From: Paracoccaceae bacterium
GTDB taxonomy: Bacteria; Pseudomonadota; Alphaproteobacteria; Rhodobacterales; Rhodobacteraceae
Assembly: GCA_018223085.1 (NCBI GenBank)
Contig: JAAEZB010000002.1
Location: 1-64,000 of the forward strand
Reading direction: 5' to 3'
Length of the DNA: 64,000 nucleotides
The position numbers and the translations under genes were made by a program. The notes below the pieces were generated by a model. The model was not told where the DNA came from. It searched no databases and worked only from the letters and a program-made list of their open reading frames with translations. Below are positions 43,827 to 52,400 of this stretch, piece after piece. The number at the start of each line of letters is the position of its first letter. The stretch's first letter is position 1.

Positions 43827-44459
43827 ATGCCCGACAAAGCCTTTGCTCGCCACGCCCGCCTCGCCGGGCTGCTCTATCTTGGCATTATCCTCTTCGGTCT
43901 GACCGGTGAGGTCGCCCTGCGCGGCCCCCTGATCGACTGGAGCGATGGCGCGGCCACCGCCGCCGCGCTTGGCGCAGACAGTTTCCGGTTTCGTCTCTCT
44001 GTCGGCTTTGATCTCGTCATGGCCACGCTCGACATCGCGCTGGCCCTGACCTTCCTGCGCATGCTGCAACACGTGCACCGCCCCGCCGCCCTCTCCGCGA
44101 CCGCCCTGCGCCTCGTGCAAGCCGTGATCCTTGTCGCCAACGCGGCCCTCGTCTGGTCCGCGCCGGACGCGGCCAATCCCCTCCCGCTCCTCGCGCGCCA
44201 CGCGGCGGGCTATGATCTGGGCCTGGTGTTCTTTGCCGGGAACTGCCTGCTTATGGCGTGGCTCCTACGCGCTACCGGCCGACCGCCGCGCTGGCTCCCT
44301 ATCGGGATCGCGGCCTCGGGCCTTATCTACCTTAGCGGAAGCCTGACACGCTTCTTCGCTCCCGAGATCAACACACTCATGCAACCGGCCTATCTGATCC
44401 CGGTGATCTCAGAGACCGGCCTTGCGCTTTGGCTGCTATTTGGCCGACGCGCGCGCTAG
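43827..44459 (+). CDS. DUF4386-like integral membrane protein
   Basis: 210 residues with about six hydrophobic segments. 'HARLAGLLYLGIILFGLTGEV' at the N terminus and the charged 'SFRFRLSVGFDLVMATLDIALALTFLRML' segment fit the DUF4386 family of small membrane proteins of unknown function. No conserved catalytic residues are visible. Its stop overlaps the opposite-strand pseudouridine synthase stop in CTAG. Confidence 0.75.
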   Translation: MPDKAFARHARLAGLLYLGIILFGLTGEVALRGPLIDWSDGAATAAALGADSFRFRLSVGFDLVMATLDIALALTFLRMLQHVHRPAALSATALRLVQAVILVANAALVWSAPDAANPLPLLARHAAGYDLGLVFFAGNCLLMAWLLRATGRPPRWLPIGIAASGLIYLSGSLTRFFAPEINTLMQPAYLIPVISETGLALWLLFGRRAR

Positions 44460-45478
44460 CCCCGCAGGGCGGCAATCAATCCCGCCATGTCCTCGGGCAA
44501 TTCCGCCTCAAACCGCACCTTTTCGCCCGTCACCGGATGCTCAAACCCAAGCACCGCCGCATGAAGCGCCTGACGTGCAAACCCCTTCGCCGCCGCGATT
44601 CCGGCAGGTGATAGCGCCTTTTCCGAGAGCTTGCGCCGCCCGCCATAGACCGGATCGCCAATCAACCCATGCCCCGAATGCGCCATATGCACCCGGATCT
44701 GATGCGTGCGCCCTGTTTCAAGCCAACACTCCACCAGCGCCGCCACACCGGGCGTTCCGAACGCCTCGACAATCCGCGCCCGCGTCACCGCATGCCGCCC
44801 GCCATTGAACAGAACCGCCTGTCTCTGACGGTCCGTCTTGTGCCGCGCGAGCTGCGTGGTGATCCGCATGATATTGCCGCTCTCAAAGCTGACGCCCTTC
44901 ACCCCGCGCAGGCGCGGATCATTGGCATCCGGCACGCCGTAGACCACCGCCTTGTAATACCGTTCCACCGTGTGCTTCTCAAATTGCGCCGCCAATCCCT
45001 GATGGGCGCGATCCGATTTCGCCACCACGAGAAGCCCCGAAGTTTCCTTGTCGATCCGGTGCACGATGCCCGGCCGCTGTACCCCGCCAACACCCGACAG
45101 CGTATCGCCGCAATGATGCAAAAGCGCATTCACAAGCGTGCCATTGGGAGTCCCCGGTGCCGGATGCACGACCATCCCCGCAGGTTTGCTGATGACGATA
45201 AGGTCGGCATCCTCATAAACAACCTCAAGCGCGATATCCTCTGGCCCGATATGGCTCTCATCGGCGACCGGCACCGCGATCTCGACAAGATCCTCCTCGG
45301 CGACCTTGGCCTTGGCATCCGCGACCACGCCATTAAGACGAACCGCACCGTCCGCCAACAGACGCGCCAGCCGCGTGCGCGACAGGGTCGCTTCTTCTGG
45401 CACATCGCGCGAAAGCGCCTTATCAAGACGCTTGGGCGGGTCCGCTTGGATCCGAAACGAGATGAAGGACGAGGCCAT
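44456..45478 (-). CDS. RluA/RluD-family pseudouridine synthase
   Basis: 340 residues from ATG 45478; upstream extension of the frame only mirrors the divergent gene. An N-terminal S4 domain ('KRLDKALSRDVPEEATLSRTRLARLLADGAVRLNG') precedes the catalytic domain. The RluA motif with the catalytic aspartate is GIVHRIDKETSGLLVVAK, near residue 145; 'LETGRTHQIRVHMAHSGHGLIGDPVYGG' is the other family block. It is probably the 23S rRNA enzyme (positions 1911/1915/1917 for RluD), though RluC is not excluded. Its ATG overlaps the divergent gene's ATG in CATG. Confidence 0.9.
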   Translation of the reverse strand: MASSFISFRIQADPPKRLDKALSRDVPEEATLSRTRLARLLADGAVRLNGVVADAKAKVAEEDLVEIAVPVADESHIGPEDIALEVVYEDADLIVISKPAGMVVHPAPGTPNGTLVNALLHHCGDTLSGVGGVQRPGIVHRIDKETSGLLVVAKSDRAHQGLAAQFEKHTVERYYKAVVYGVPDANDPRLRGVKGVSFESGNIMRITTQLARHKTDRQRQAVLFNGGRHAVTRARIVEAFGTPGVAALVECWLETGRTHQIRVHMAHSGHGLIGDPVYGGRRKLSEKALSPAGIAAAKGFARQALHAAVLGFEHPVTGEKVRFEAELPEDMAGLIAALRG

Positions 45479-45776
45479 GGACGAGACTCCCGAGCCGATC
45501 GAGCCGGCAAATTTGCGTTTCCTGCGCCTCCTGGTGACAGGGCTTACAGGGATCATGATTGTCGGCCTTCTAGTGGTTGTGGCGCTGATTGTCATCCGCC
45601 TCAATGAAACCGGCCCGACCATGCCCTCCGAAATCACCCTTCCCGAGGGCGTCAACGCCACCGCGCTGACCATCGGCGAGGGCTGGTGGGCTGTGGTCAC
45701 CGACGACAACCGCATCCTGATTTTCGACCAGATGACCGGCGCACTACGCCAGAGCATCGAAATCAACCAAGACTGA
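45477..45776 (+). CDS. Small single-pass membrane protein (DUF6476-like)
   Basis: 99 residues from ATG 45477, preceded by GAAGGACGAGG; ATG 45462 is an alternative. After an acidic N terminus a single hydrophobic segment occurs ('RLLVTGLTGIMIVGLLVVVALIVI', about 20-43). An outside domain with 'WWAVVTDDNRILIFDQMTGALRQSIEI' follows. Its start codon overlaps that of the divergent pseudouridine synthase by three of four bases. Role unknown. Confidence 0.78.
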   Translation: MDETPEPIEPANLRFLRLLVTGLTGIMIVGLLVVVALIVIRLNETGPTMPSEITLPEGVNATALTIGEGWWAVVTDDNRILIFDQMTGALRQSIEINQD

Positions 45777-45786
45777 AAGAGAAGAG

Positions 45787-45863
45787 TGGTACCACCTCCC
45801 CGGCTCGAACGGGGGACCTCCTGATCCACAATCAGGCGCTCTAACCTACTGAGCTAAGGCGGC
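45787..45863 (-). tRNA. tRNA-His (anticodon GTG) lacking G-1
   Basis: G1 at 45863. The acceptor GCCGCCT pairs with AGGTGGT (a G1-U72 pair), then A73 and encoded CCA (45789-45787). The anticodon arm CCTGA-TTGTGGA-TCAGG gives GTG. The base before G1 is T, so neither G-1 nor C73 is present. This is the atypical tRNA-His described for part of the alphaproteobacteria. Confidence 0.95.
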
Positions 45864-46013
45864 ACTGGGGGCGATTTATCGTCAGCGCCGAATGATTGCA
45901 AGTCTGGAATCGCGATTTTTTGCCCTCGGCGCCCCACGCTCCAACTTGCCCAGCCATCTTGCCAAGCGGCGCACTACGCGCTAGGCGAAATGCCAGCCAT
46001 CAGGAGAACCGCC

Positions 46014-46202
46014 ATGGGCATCAATACCGAACGCGACATCGAAGCCAACCTGCAAATCGGCCCGACCGACAAGGGGTTCGTGCGGATTTTCATCGAGGCA
46101 GACGGCCTTGAAATCCCGATGGACTTCTCCCCCGATGAGGCCGAAGAAATTGCCGAGGAAATCCGCGCAGCGGCCGCCACTGCGGCCAAGGTCGCGGGCT
46201 AA
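46014..46202 (+). CDS. Small conserved Rhodobacterales protein (DUF6324-like)
   Basis: 62 residues from ATG 46014 (CAGGAGAA upstream). The sequence 'MGINTERDIEANLQIGPTDK' then 'VRIFIEADGLEIPMDFSPDEAEEIAEEIRAAA' suggests a short beta hairpin plus an acidic helix. I associate it with DUF6324 from memory, with moderate certainty. No function known. Ends two bases from the convergent MATE gene. Confidence 0.7.
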   Translation: MGINTERDIEANLQIGPTDKGFVRIFIEADGLEIPMDFSPDEAEEIAEEIRAAAATAAKVAG

Positions 46203-46204
46203 GC

Positions 46205-47521
46205 CTAAGCCTCTGCCGCCCGTTCCAGCGCCGGATAGCGCATCCCAAGCGTCACGGCGCGGGCCACGAATGAGATCAAAAGCGCGATCCATAGCCCGTG
46301 ATTGTCCCATAGTGGGATCATCGCCAGCACCGCCACCACATAGACCAGCAGCGACAGCGCCATCATGTTGCGCATGTCTCGCGTGCGCGTCGCGCCGATG
46401 AATATCCCGTCGAGCATGAACGCCCCCACCCCGAGAAGCGGCGCCAAGGCCACCTGCGGCAGGTAACGTCGCGCCTCGATCCGCACATCCGGCGCCGTGG
46501 CCATAAGGTCAATGAGCCAGCCCCCCGCCACCAGATAAAACACAGATATACCAATCACGATCACCGTGCTCCACAGGCTGGTGAGAACCGCGCCCCGGCG
46601 CAGCGTCGCCCGATCCCGCGCGCCAAGTGCCTGCCCGACAATCGCCTCGGCGGCAAAGGCAAACCCGTCAAGCGCATAGGCCGAGATCGCAAGGAACTGC
46701 ATCAACACCTGATTGGCCGCAAGCGTCACATCGCCGAACCGCGCCCCAAGAAACAGGAAGGACATGAAGATCGCCTGAAGCATGAGCGACCGCAGCATGA
46801 TATCGCCATTGACCGCCATCACCTCGCGCAGACGCACCAGATCGAAAATCCGCCCCCAATCGCGCCAGGCCGGTTGCCTGAACGCATCACGGCAGAGCCA
46901 CAGCCCAAGCGCCAGCCCGCTCCACTCCGCAAGGAATGTCGCAATCGCGACCCCCTCCACGCCCCAGCCGAGGCCAAGCACGAACCACAGGTCGAGTAGG
47001 ATATTAAGCCCGTTCATCCATACCTGAAGCAAGAGAACCGCCCGCGTGCGTTCAAGCGCGATAAGCCAGCCCGTCACACCATAAAGCGCAATCGCCGCCG
47101 GGGCGCTCCAGACCCGGATCGCAAGGTAACTGCGGGCAAGGTCTTCAACCTCCCCGCTCGCAGGCGAAAGGCGAAAGCCAAGCCAAAACAGCGGCAGTTG
47201 CATCAGGACAATCGCCGCCCCCGCCGCCCATCCAATCATCAGCGCACGGGTGAGCATGGCCGAAACCTCGCCCTGCTGCCCCGCCCCATAGGCCTGCGAT
47301 GTGAGCCCCGTCGTGCCCATACGCAGAAATCCAAAGATCCAGTAAATCCCGGTCAGGATCACCGCCCCGATCCCCACCGCGCCAATCGGCGCCGCCTGGC
47401 CAAGCTGGCCAACAACGCCAGTATCCACCGCGCCCAAAATCGGCACGGTGGCGTTGGAAATCACGATGGGAATGGCCGTGGCCAGAACCCGGCGATGAGT
47501 GACCGCGCTGACCTTAGCCAT
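46205..47521 (-). CDS. MATE-family efflux transporter
   Basis: 438 residues and twelve predicted membrane segments in two similar halves. The start 'RRVLATAIPIVISNATVPILGAVDTGVVGQLG' and the second-half 'LQAIFMSFLFLGARFGDVTLAANQVLMQFLAISAYALDGFAFAAEAIVGQALGA' are the DinF-like MATE signature. It exports cationic compounds with proton or sodium antiport. Its start lies inside the end of the upstream thioesterase gene (8-base overlap). Confidence 0.9.
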   Translation of the reverse strand: MAKVSAVTHRRVLATAIPIVISNATVPILGAVDTGVVGQLGQAAPIGAVGIGAVILTGIYWIFGFLRMGTTGLTSQAYGAGQQGEVSAMLTRALMIGWAAGAAIVLMQLPLFWLGFRLSPASGEVEDLARSYLAIRVWSAPAAIALYGVTGWLIALERTRAVLLLQVWMNGLNILLDLWFVLGLGWGVEGVAIATFLAEWSGLALGLWLCRDAFRQPAWRDWGRIFDLVRLREVMAVNGDIMLRSLMLQAIFMSFLFLGARFGDVTLAANQVLMQFLAISAYALDGFAFAAEAIVGQALGARDRATLRRGAVLTSLWSTVIVIGISVFYLVAGGWLIDLMATAPDVRIEARRYLPQVALAPLLGVGAFMLDGIFIGATRTRDMRNMMALSLLVYVVAVLAMIPLWDNHGLWIALLISFVARAVTLGMRYPALERAAEA

Positions 47522-48026
47522 TGCCGCGCGGCGGCATCAGGAAATGCCCCGTGGCCTGCGCAAACAGGCGCGCGCGCTGATCCTGCCAGGCTTCCACATG
47601 CACGCTCGCATAGCGCCGCCCCGAGCGGTTCACACGGGCGCGCGCATAAGAATCGCGCGGCAGGCCCGAACGCAGGTAATCAACATTGAAATCAATCGTC
47701 TTGGGCAAACGCGGCATCTGGCCTGCGGTGATATCCTCAAGGTTCATTTCGCCATTCTCAAGCTCTTCCCAGAGCACCGACCACGCCAGCCCGATCACCG
47801 CCGTAACCTCAAGAAACCCCGCGATGGCGCCCCCGTGCAAGGCTTGCAGCATCGGGTTGCCGATAAGCCCCTCGTCAAACGGCATCACCGCCGTCAGCTC
47901 ATCACCACGCCGGTCAAATTCGATCCCAAGGAACTGCACATAAGGCACCCCATGCACCAATGCGCTGAGCGCCGCATCGCGCCGCTGTTTAACAACCTGA
48001 ACCGGTTCCGGACGTTTCATCGCCAT
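47514..48026 (-). CDS. PaaI-family hotdog thioesterase (1)
   Basis: 170 residues. The hotdog fold includes 'FDEGLIGNPMLQALHGGAIAGFLEVTAVIGLAW', with the HGG(A) motif of the PaaI/YbdB family, and 'DFNVDYLRSGLPRDSYARARVNRSGRRYASVHVEAW'. It hydrolyses acyl-CoA thioesters; substrate unknown. It overlaps a paralogue upstream by one base (TAATG) and the MATE gene downstream, giving a three-gene unit. Confidence 0.87.
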   Translation of the reverse strand: MAMKRPEPVQVVKQRRDAALSALVHGVPYVQFLGIEFDRRGDELTAVMPFDEGLIGNPMLQALHGGAIAGFLEVTAVIGLAWSVLWEELENGEMNLEDITAGQMPRLPKTIDFNVDYLRSGLPRDSYARARVNRSGRRYASVHVEAWQDQRARLFAQATGHFLMPPRGNG

Positions 48027-48448
48027 TATTTGCCCTCTACCGTAAAGGCACCCGTGGCCGTGGCCACCGGGCGGTCCTTGTCATCGTCAAACGCCGTCGC
48101 GCGCACAAAAGCAACGGAGCGCGTAATATGATAGCACTCGGCGCGCGTCGTGACGGTCTGTCCCGGCGTCGCCGCACGCATGTAATCGATTCGCAGATCA
48201 ATCGTCGCCGTGCCCGCTGGCGAGGACGGATGGCTCATCGCCGCCGTGCCACAGCAGGTATCCATCAAGGCCGAAATCGCCCCCCCATGCAGCACCCCGG
48301 TCTCCGGATCGCCCACAAGCTTTGCGTCATAAGGCAGTTCCATCTCTGCCACACCATCCTCGATCAAGGTGAGCTTCATGCCCAGCGCTTTGCAATGGGG
48401 CACGAGGCTGATGAACTGTTCCGCCATCTTGATCTTTGCCGAGTCCAT
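48026..48448 (-). CDS. PaaI-family hotdog thioesterase (2)
   Basis: 140 residues with the standard PaaI blocks 'YDAKLVGDPETGVLHGGAISALMDTCCGTAAM' and 'TIDLRIDYMRAATPGQTVTTRAECYHITRSVAFVRATAF'. First gene of a coupled unit with the other thioesterase and the MATE transporter. CAAGGAG lies before the ATG. A probable acyl-CoA thioesterase that frees CoA from slow intermediates. Confidence 0.88.
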   Translation of the reverse strand: MDSAKIKMAEQFISLVPHCKALGMKLTLIEDGVAEMELPYDAKLVGDPETGVLHGGAISALMDTCCGTAAMSHPSSPAGTATIDLRIDYMRAATPGQTVTTRAECYHITRSVAFVRATAFDDDKDRPVATATGAFTVEGK

Positions 48449-48563
48449 TTTTCGCTCCTTGTCGTCTGCCTTAGACTATGATCCCTATTTTGCACGCGCG
48501 GCAAGGGGGCGGTTGCACCTTCTCACGCAGCGTCCTAAATTCCCGGCGGAGGAGAAACGCGAA

Positions 48564-48938
48564 ATGTCCGAGACCCGGCTCAGTTTCAAGGAAATGTGTG
48601 CACGCTTCGACGTGACGCCGCGCACCTTGCGCTATTACGAATATATCGAACTCTTGCAGCCCGAACGCGCAGGTCGTTCGCGCTATTTTGGTCCACGCGA
48701 AATCGCTCGTATGACCCTGATTATGCGCGGTCGCAGATTCGGCATCAAGCTGGAGGACATCCGCCAGTGGCTCCTCATCTACGAACAGGACGGCACCGAA
48801 GCCCAGATGCGCGCCTTTATCGAGATGGCCGACCGCCAATATGGCGAATTGCAGGAACAAAAGGCCCAGCTCGACGAAGCCATGCACGAGTTGAAGTCCC
48901 TGCGCGACAAGACTGTCAACCTTTTGAAATCCGCCTGA
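48564..48938 (+). CDS. MerR-family regulator (1)
   Basis: 124 residues from ATG 48564. The winged helix '[64 protein letters not shown]' is followed by a coiled coil ('QYGELQEQKAQLDEAMHELKSLRDKTV'). There are no cysteines for metal sensing. It is a close paralogue of the regulator at 49173, with equal N-terminal length. LiuR-like MerR proteins control fatty-acid and branched-chain acyl-CoA catabolism, which fits the operon downstream. Confidence 0.88.
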   Translation: MSETRLSFKEMCARFDVTPRTLRYYEYIELLQPERAGRSRYFGPREIARMTLIMRGRRFGIKLEDIRQWLLIYEQDGTEAQMRAFIEMADRQYGELQEQKAQLDEAMHELKSLRDKTVNLLKSA

Positions 48939-48964
48939 CACCTGCCTAAAAATCGTTCAGATCA

Positions 48965-48995
48965 AGCCCCGCCGCCCTGCGACCGGGGCTTTTTT
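48965..48995 (+). terminator. Rho-independent terminator
   Basis: AGCCCCG and CGGGGCT (48965-48971 / 48984-48990) are followed by TTTTTTC. It separates the first MerR gene from the second MerR-fad operon. Confidence 0.82.
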
Positions 48996-49092
48996 CATGA
49001 CAATCCGGCAGAGTTTTTTCCCCGTTTTTCCATTTTTGTCACTTTACCTTCACAGACGCTACGTCAACTTTATAAGTGACGCGGCGTTACGG

Positions 49093-49106
49093 TTACGTTA
49101 ACGTCA
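49093..49106. promoter_or_regulatory. Palindromic operator candidate for the MerR/LiuR-like regulator
   Basis: TTACGTTAACGTCA has a perfect 10-base core ACGTTAACGT. A second, imperfect dyad (CGTCA...TGACG, 49062-49081) lies just upstream. The TTACG...CGTAA form resembles LiuR-type sites that I recall from MerR regulators of acyl-CoA catabolism. It is 67-80 bases before the regulator start. Confidence 0.5.
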
Positions 49107-49172
49107 AGCATCATTGTAACCCGGCGCTCGAACACCAAATCCATGACGAACGCCAAGCTTAGGGTATCCGCC

Positions 49173-49574
49173 ATGCAAGATACGACGATGACCATTCGCG
49201 AGATGTGTGACGCCTATGACGTGACGCCGCGCACCTTGCGTTTTTACGAAGCCAAGGAGCTTCTGTTCCCGATCCGTGAAGGACAGAAACGCCTGTTTAC
49301 CAAGCGCGACCGCGGTCGCCTCAAGCTGATCCTGCGCGGCAAGCGCTTTGGTTTCTCGCTTGAGGAAATCCGCCAACTGCTCGACCTCTACGATATGGAC
49401 GACCAGCAGGCGACCCAGCTCCAGCGCACCTATGAAGTCGCCCAAGCGCGACTTCAGGACATGGAAGAACAGCGCGACGAGCTGAACGAGGCCATCGACG
49501 ACCTCAAAGAACAGTTGAAATGGGGCGAAAAAGTCATCGCCTCCTTCAATGCCACCAAGAAAGCAGCAGAGTAA
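49173..49574 (+). CDS. MerR-family regulator (2), LiuR-like
   Basis: 133 residues from ATG 49173. That start makes its N terminus align base for base in length with the paralogue at 48564; ATG 49143 is open but leaves an unmatched extension. Winged helix '[64 protein letters not shown]', then a long coiled coil. It is 16 bases upstream of the acyl-CoA dehydrogenase gene, so it is probably the operon's own regulator. Confidence 0.87.
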   Translation: MQDTTMTIREMCDAYDVTPRTLRFYEAKELLFPIREGQKRLFTKRDRGRLKLILRGKRFGFSLEEIRQLLDLYDMDDQQATQLQRTYEVAQARLQDMEEQRDELNEAIDDLKEQLKWGEKVIASFNATKKAAE

Positions 49575-49590
49575 CAAGGGAAGAGACCTG

Positions 49591-51366
49591 ATGCCGACCT
49601 ATACCGCCCCCGTAAAAGACATGCAGTTCGTTCTGCACGATGTGCTGAACGTTTCCGGCTCCGACATCCCCGGCTATGCCGAGCTGGAACCGGACTTCAC
49701 CAATGCCGTGCTCGAAGAAGCCGGCAAACTGACCTCCGAAGTGCTCGCACCGCTGAACGTGGTTGGCGATACCGAGGGCTGCCGGCTTGAGAACGGCATC
49801 GTCTATACCCCGACCGGTTTCAAAGAAGCCTTTGAGCAGGTCAAGGAAGGCGGCTGGACCGGCCTCGACATGCCCGAGGAATATGGCGGCCAGAACATGC
49901 CCTACGTGCTCGGCACTGCCGTGGGCGAAATGTTCTCGGGCTCCAACCAGGCCTTTACCATGTATCAGGGCCTGACCCACGGTGCCGCCTCGGCGATCCT
50001 CGCCCATGGCACCGAAGAGCAGAAAAACAAATGGCTGCCCAAGATGGTCTCCTGCGAATGGACCGGCACCATGAACCTGACCGAACCCCATTGCGGCACC
50101 GACCTCGGCCTCATGCGCACCAAGGCCGAACCGCAGGGCGATGGCAGCTATAAAGTGTCCGGCCAGAAGATCTTTATCTCTGCCGGTGACCACGACATGG
50201 CCGACAACGTCGTCCACCTCGTCCTCGCCAAAATCCCCGGCGGCCCCGAAGGCATCAAAGGTGTCTCGCTCTTCATCGTACCCAAGTTCAAGGTCGATGA
50301 CGAAGGCAATATTGGTGCCCGCAACGGCGTCTCCGTTGGCAACATCGAGAAAAAGATGGGCATCCACGGCAACTCGACCTGCGTGCTGAACTATGACGAG
50401 GCCGAAGGCTATCTCCTCGGCGAAGAGCACAAAGGCATGCGCGCCATGTTCACCATGATGAACGAAGCCCGCATCGGCGTCGGCATGCAGGGCCTCGCCC
50501 AAGCCGAAGCCGCCTACCAGAACGCCGTGGAATACGCCAAGGACCGCCTTCAGGGCCGTGACGTAACCGGCACCAAGAACCCGGACGGCCCGGCCGATCC
50601 GCTGATCGTGCACCCCGATATCCGCCGCTCGCTGATGGATCAGAAGAGCTTTGTCGAAGGGGCCCGCGCCTTCATCCTCTGGGGCGCAAGCCTGATCGAC
50701 GCCGCCCACCGCAACGAAGACAAGGCTGCCGATGGTCTCGTGTCGCTGATGACCCCTGTCATCAAGGGCTTCCTGACCGACCAAGGCTATGACATGACCG
50801 TGCTGGCGCAGCAGGTCTATGGCGGCCACGGCTATATCGAAGAACATGGCATGTCGCAGTTCACCCGCGACGCCCGTATCGCCATGATCTATGAAGGCGC
50901 CAACGGCGTGCAGGCGCTCGACCTCGTTGGCCGCAAGCTCGGTCAGGACGGCGGCAAACACGTCATGGCCTTCTTCGATCTGGTCAAGAATTTCTGCAAG
51001 GACAACAGCGACGACGAAGCCCTCAAGGACTTCATCGAACCGCTCAAAGCCGCGTCCAAAGATCTTCAGGCTGCCGGCATGTATTTCATGCAGAACGGCA
51101 TGAAGAACCCCAACAACGCGCTTTCCGGGTCTTATGACTTCATGCACCTCTTCGGCCACGTCTGCCTCGGCCTGATGTGGGCCCGCATGGCCAAAGCGGC
51201 CAATGCAGCCCTCGCAGCAGGCGCAGGCGACGCAGCGTTCTACGAGACGAAGCTCACCACCGGGCGCTATTACATGGTCCGTCGCCTGCCCGCGACCGCG
51301 ATGCATCTCGCACGCATCCAGTCCGGCGCCGACACCGTCATGGCGCTCGACGCCGAAGCGTTCTGA
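49591..51366 (+). CDS. Long-form acyl-CoA dehydrogenase (FadE/DmdC-like)
   Basis: 591 residues from ATG 49591 (AAGGGAAGAG upstream). The three ACAD domains plus an extra C-terminal domain define the ~590-residue subgroup that also contains DmdC. FAD/substrate blocks: '[20 protein letters not shown]', '[22 protein letters not shown]', '[16 protein letters not shown]'. The catalytic base is E435 in '[16 protein letters not shown]'. With thiolase and FadJ genes downstream it supplies the first beta-oxidation step. A role for methylthiopropionyl-CoA (DmdC) is possible but not shown by the sequence. Confidence 0.88.
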   Translation: MPTYTAPVKDMQFVLHDVLNVSGSDIPGYAELEPDFTNAVLEEAGKLTSEVLAPLNVVGDTEGCRLENGIVYTPTGFKEAFEQVKEGGWTGLDMPEEYGGQNMPYVLGTAVGEMFSGSNQAFTMYQGLTHGAASAILAHGTEEQKNKWLPKMVSCEWTGTMNLTEPHCGTDLGLMRTKAEPQGDGSYKVSGQKIFISAGDHDMADNVVHLVLAKIPGGPEGIKGVSLFIVPKFKVDDEGNIGARNGVSVGNIEKKMGIHGNSTCVLNYDEAEGYLLGEEHKGMRAMFTMMNEARIGVGMQGLAQAEAAYQNAVEYAKDRLQGRDVTGTKNPDGPADPLIVHPDIRRSLMDQKSFVEGARAFILWGASLIDAAHRNEDKAADGLVSLMTPVIKGFLTDQGYDMTVLAQQVYGGHGYIEEHGMSQFTRDARIAMIYEGANGVQALDLVGRKLGQDGGKHVMAFFDLVKNFCKDNSDDEALKDFIEPLKAASKDLQAAGMYFMQNGMKNPNNALSGSYDFMHLFGHVCLGLMWARMAKAANAALAAGAGDAAFYETKLTTGRYYMVRRLPATAMHLARIQSGADTVMALDAEAF

Positions 51367-51385
51367 ATACAATACGAACTGGCAC

Positions 51386-51405
51386 GGGCGGGGATATCCC
51401 CGCCC
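51386..51405. repeat. 20-base perfect palindrome after the acyl-CoA dehydrogenase gene
   Basis: GGGCGGGGATATCCCCGCCC reads the same on both strands and lies 20 bases after the stop. Without a T-run it is not a standard terminator, but it could slow polymerase or protect the 3' end of the fadE message. Confidence 0.6.
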
Positions 51406-51482
51406 TCGCCTTTGGACCGAAAGAAGGAGAGAGACCCGTCCAATCTGACAGCCACGGCGTTTGCGGCAAGGATGGGAGTTTT

Positions 51483-51504
51483 GAGTATTTTTCCAGAGAA
51501 GAAG
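51483..51504 (+). repeat. Dispersed GAGTATTTTT...AGAGAAGAAG repeat, left copy
   Basis: A 22-base element (GAGTATTTTT then CCAGAGAAGAAG) recurs inverted at 51659-51680 with one mismatch. The two bracket about 155 bases of non-coding sequence inside the fad operon. A related short piece occurs near 20645. Such GGAGTATTT...AGAAG elements are, from memory, frequent between genes in Rhodobacterales. Confidence 0.6.
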
Positions 51505-51658
51505 ACAGGGGAGGTCCACTCCGTCATCCGGCCGCAGTCTGTCTTGGACGCACCCGGGCGGGACGACGGAGCTTCTCCTCTGGCGGCCATCGGCTCTCCA
51601 GCCTGTTCCGCATCATAGAGAATGGCGCGTTAACCTTAATGCCCGGTAAACCGCCTCC

Positions 51659-51680
51659 CTTCTTCTCTGTAAAAATACTC
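51659..51680 (-). repeat. Dispersed GAGTATTTTT...AGAGAAGAAG repeat, right inverted copy
   Basis: On the minus strand this reads GAGTATTTTT-ACAGAGAAGAAG, 21 of 22 bases identical to the left copy. A GGGGGTG-rich hairpin follows at 51690-51710. The space between the copies (51505-51658) holds no gene that I can support. Confidence 0.6.
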
Positions 51681-51689
51681 CACGGGGGT

Positions 51690-51710
51690 GCGGGGGTGTG
51701 AAACCCCCGC
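51690..51710. repeat. Hairpin adjoining the right repeat
   Basis: GCGGGGGT-GTGAA-ACCCCCGC is a perfect 8-base stem with a 5-base loop, 44 bases before the GST start. It may belong to the dispersed repeat unit. Confidence 0.55.
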
Positions 51711-51753
51711 TCCGTTGCGGAATATATGCGGCAAGGACGACTGGGAGGACGCC

Positions 51754-52389
51754 ATGACCATCAAACTTCACTGCTTCGGCGAAAGCGGCAATGCCTATAA
51801 GGCGGCGCTGGCGCTGGAACTTTCCGGCCTCGATTGGGAGCCGGTCTTTGTCGATTTCTTTTCCGGCATCAATCGCAGCCCGGAATTCCTTGAGAAAAAC
51901 GTCATGGGCGAGGCCCCCTTCCTTGAAGATGGCGACCTGACCCTGACCCAATCCGGCGTGATCCAGGATTACGTGAGCGAAAAGTCCGGCAAATTCGGCG
52001 GCAAAACCCCCGAAGAGCGCCGCGAAGTGTTGCGCTGGGTGCTCTGGGACAACCACAAGCTCTCATCCCAGGCCGGGATGACCCGCTTCCTGATGAACTT
52101 CCTGCCCGAGGACAAACGCCCCGCCGAAGTCATCGGCTTCATGCAGGGCCGCCTCAAGGCCGCCTACAAAACACTGAACACCCATCTTGAGGGCCGCGAC
52201 TGGATCGTCGGCGACGGTATGACCAATGCCGACCTCTCCTGCTGCGGCTACCTGTTTTACCCCGAACCCTTCGGGTTCGACCGCACCCAGTGGCCCAATA
52301 TCGACCGCTGGCTGACAAATATTGAACAAACGCCGGGGTGGAAACACCCCTACGACCTGATGCCCGGCTCCCCCGCGGACCGTGCCTGA
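51754..52389 (+). CDS. Glutathione S-transferase-family protein
   Basis: 211 residues from ATG 51754 with GGGAGG upstream. The N-terminal thioredoxin-like domain ('IKLHCFGESGNAYKAALALELSGLDWEPVFVDFF', then 'GEAPFLEDGDLTLTQSGVIQDYV', with the cis-proline region and ES/QSG binding motif) is followed by a helical domain ('LEGRDWIVGDGMTNADLSCCGYL', the GST N-capping D). It lies inside the fad operon between dehydrogenase and thiolase genes, suggesting detoxification of reactive acyl or enoyl intermediates. Confidence 0.88.
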   Translation: MTIKLHCFGESGNAYKAALALELSGLDWEPVFVDFFSGINRSPEFLEKNVMGEAPFLEDGDLTLTQSGVIQDYVSEKSGKFGGKTPEERREVLRWVLWDNHKLSSQAGMTRFLMNFLPEDKRPAEVIGFMQGRLKAAYKTLNTHLEGRDWIVGDGMTNADLSCCGYLFYPEPFGFDRTQWPNIDRWLTNIEQTPGWKHPYDLMPGSPADRA

Positions 52390-52400
52390 TAAAGGAGATC

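Noticed and set aside
49546-51519. Long minus-strand frame opposite the acyl-CoA dehydrogenase gene
   Set aside because: It is the antisense shadow of a well supported gene, with no ribosome binding site or family resemblance.
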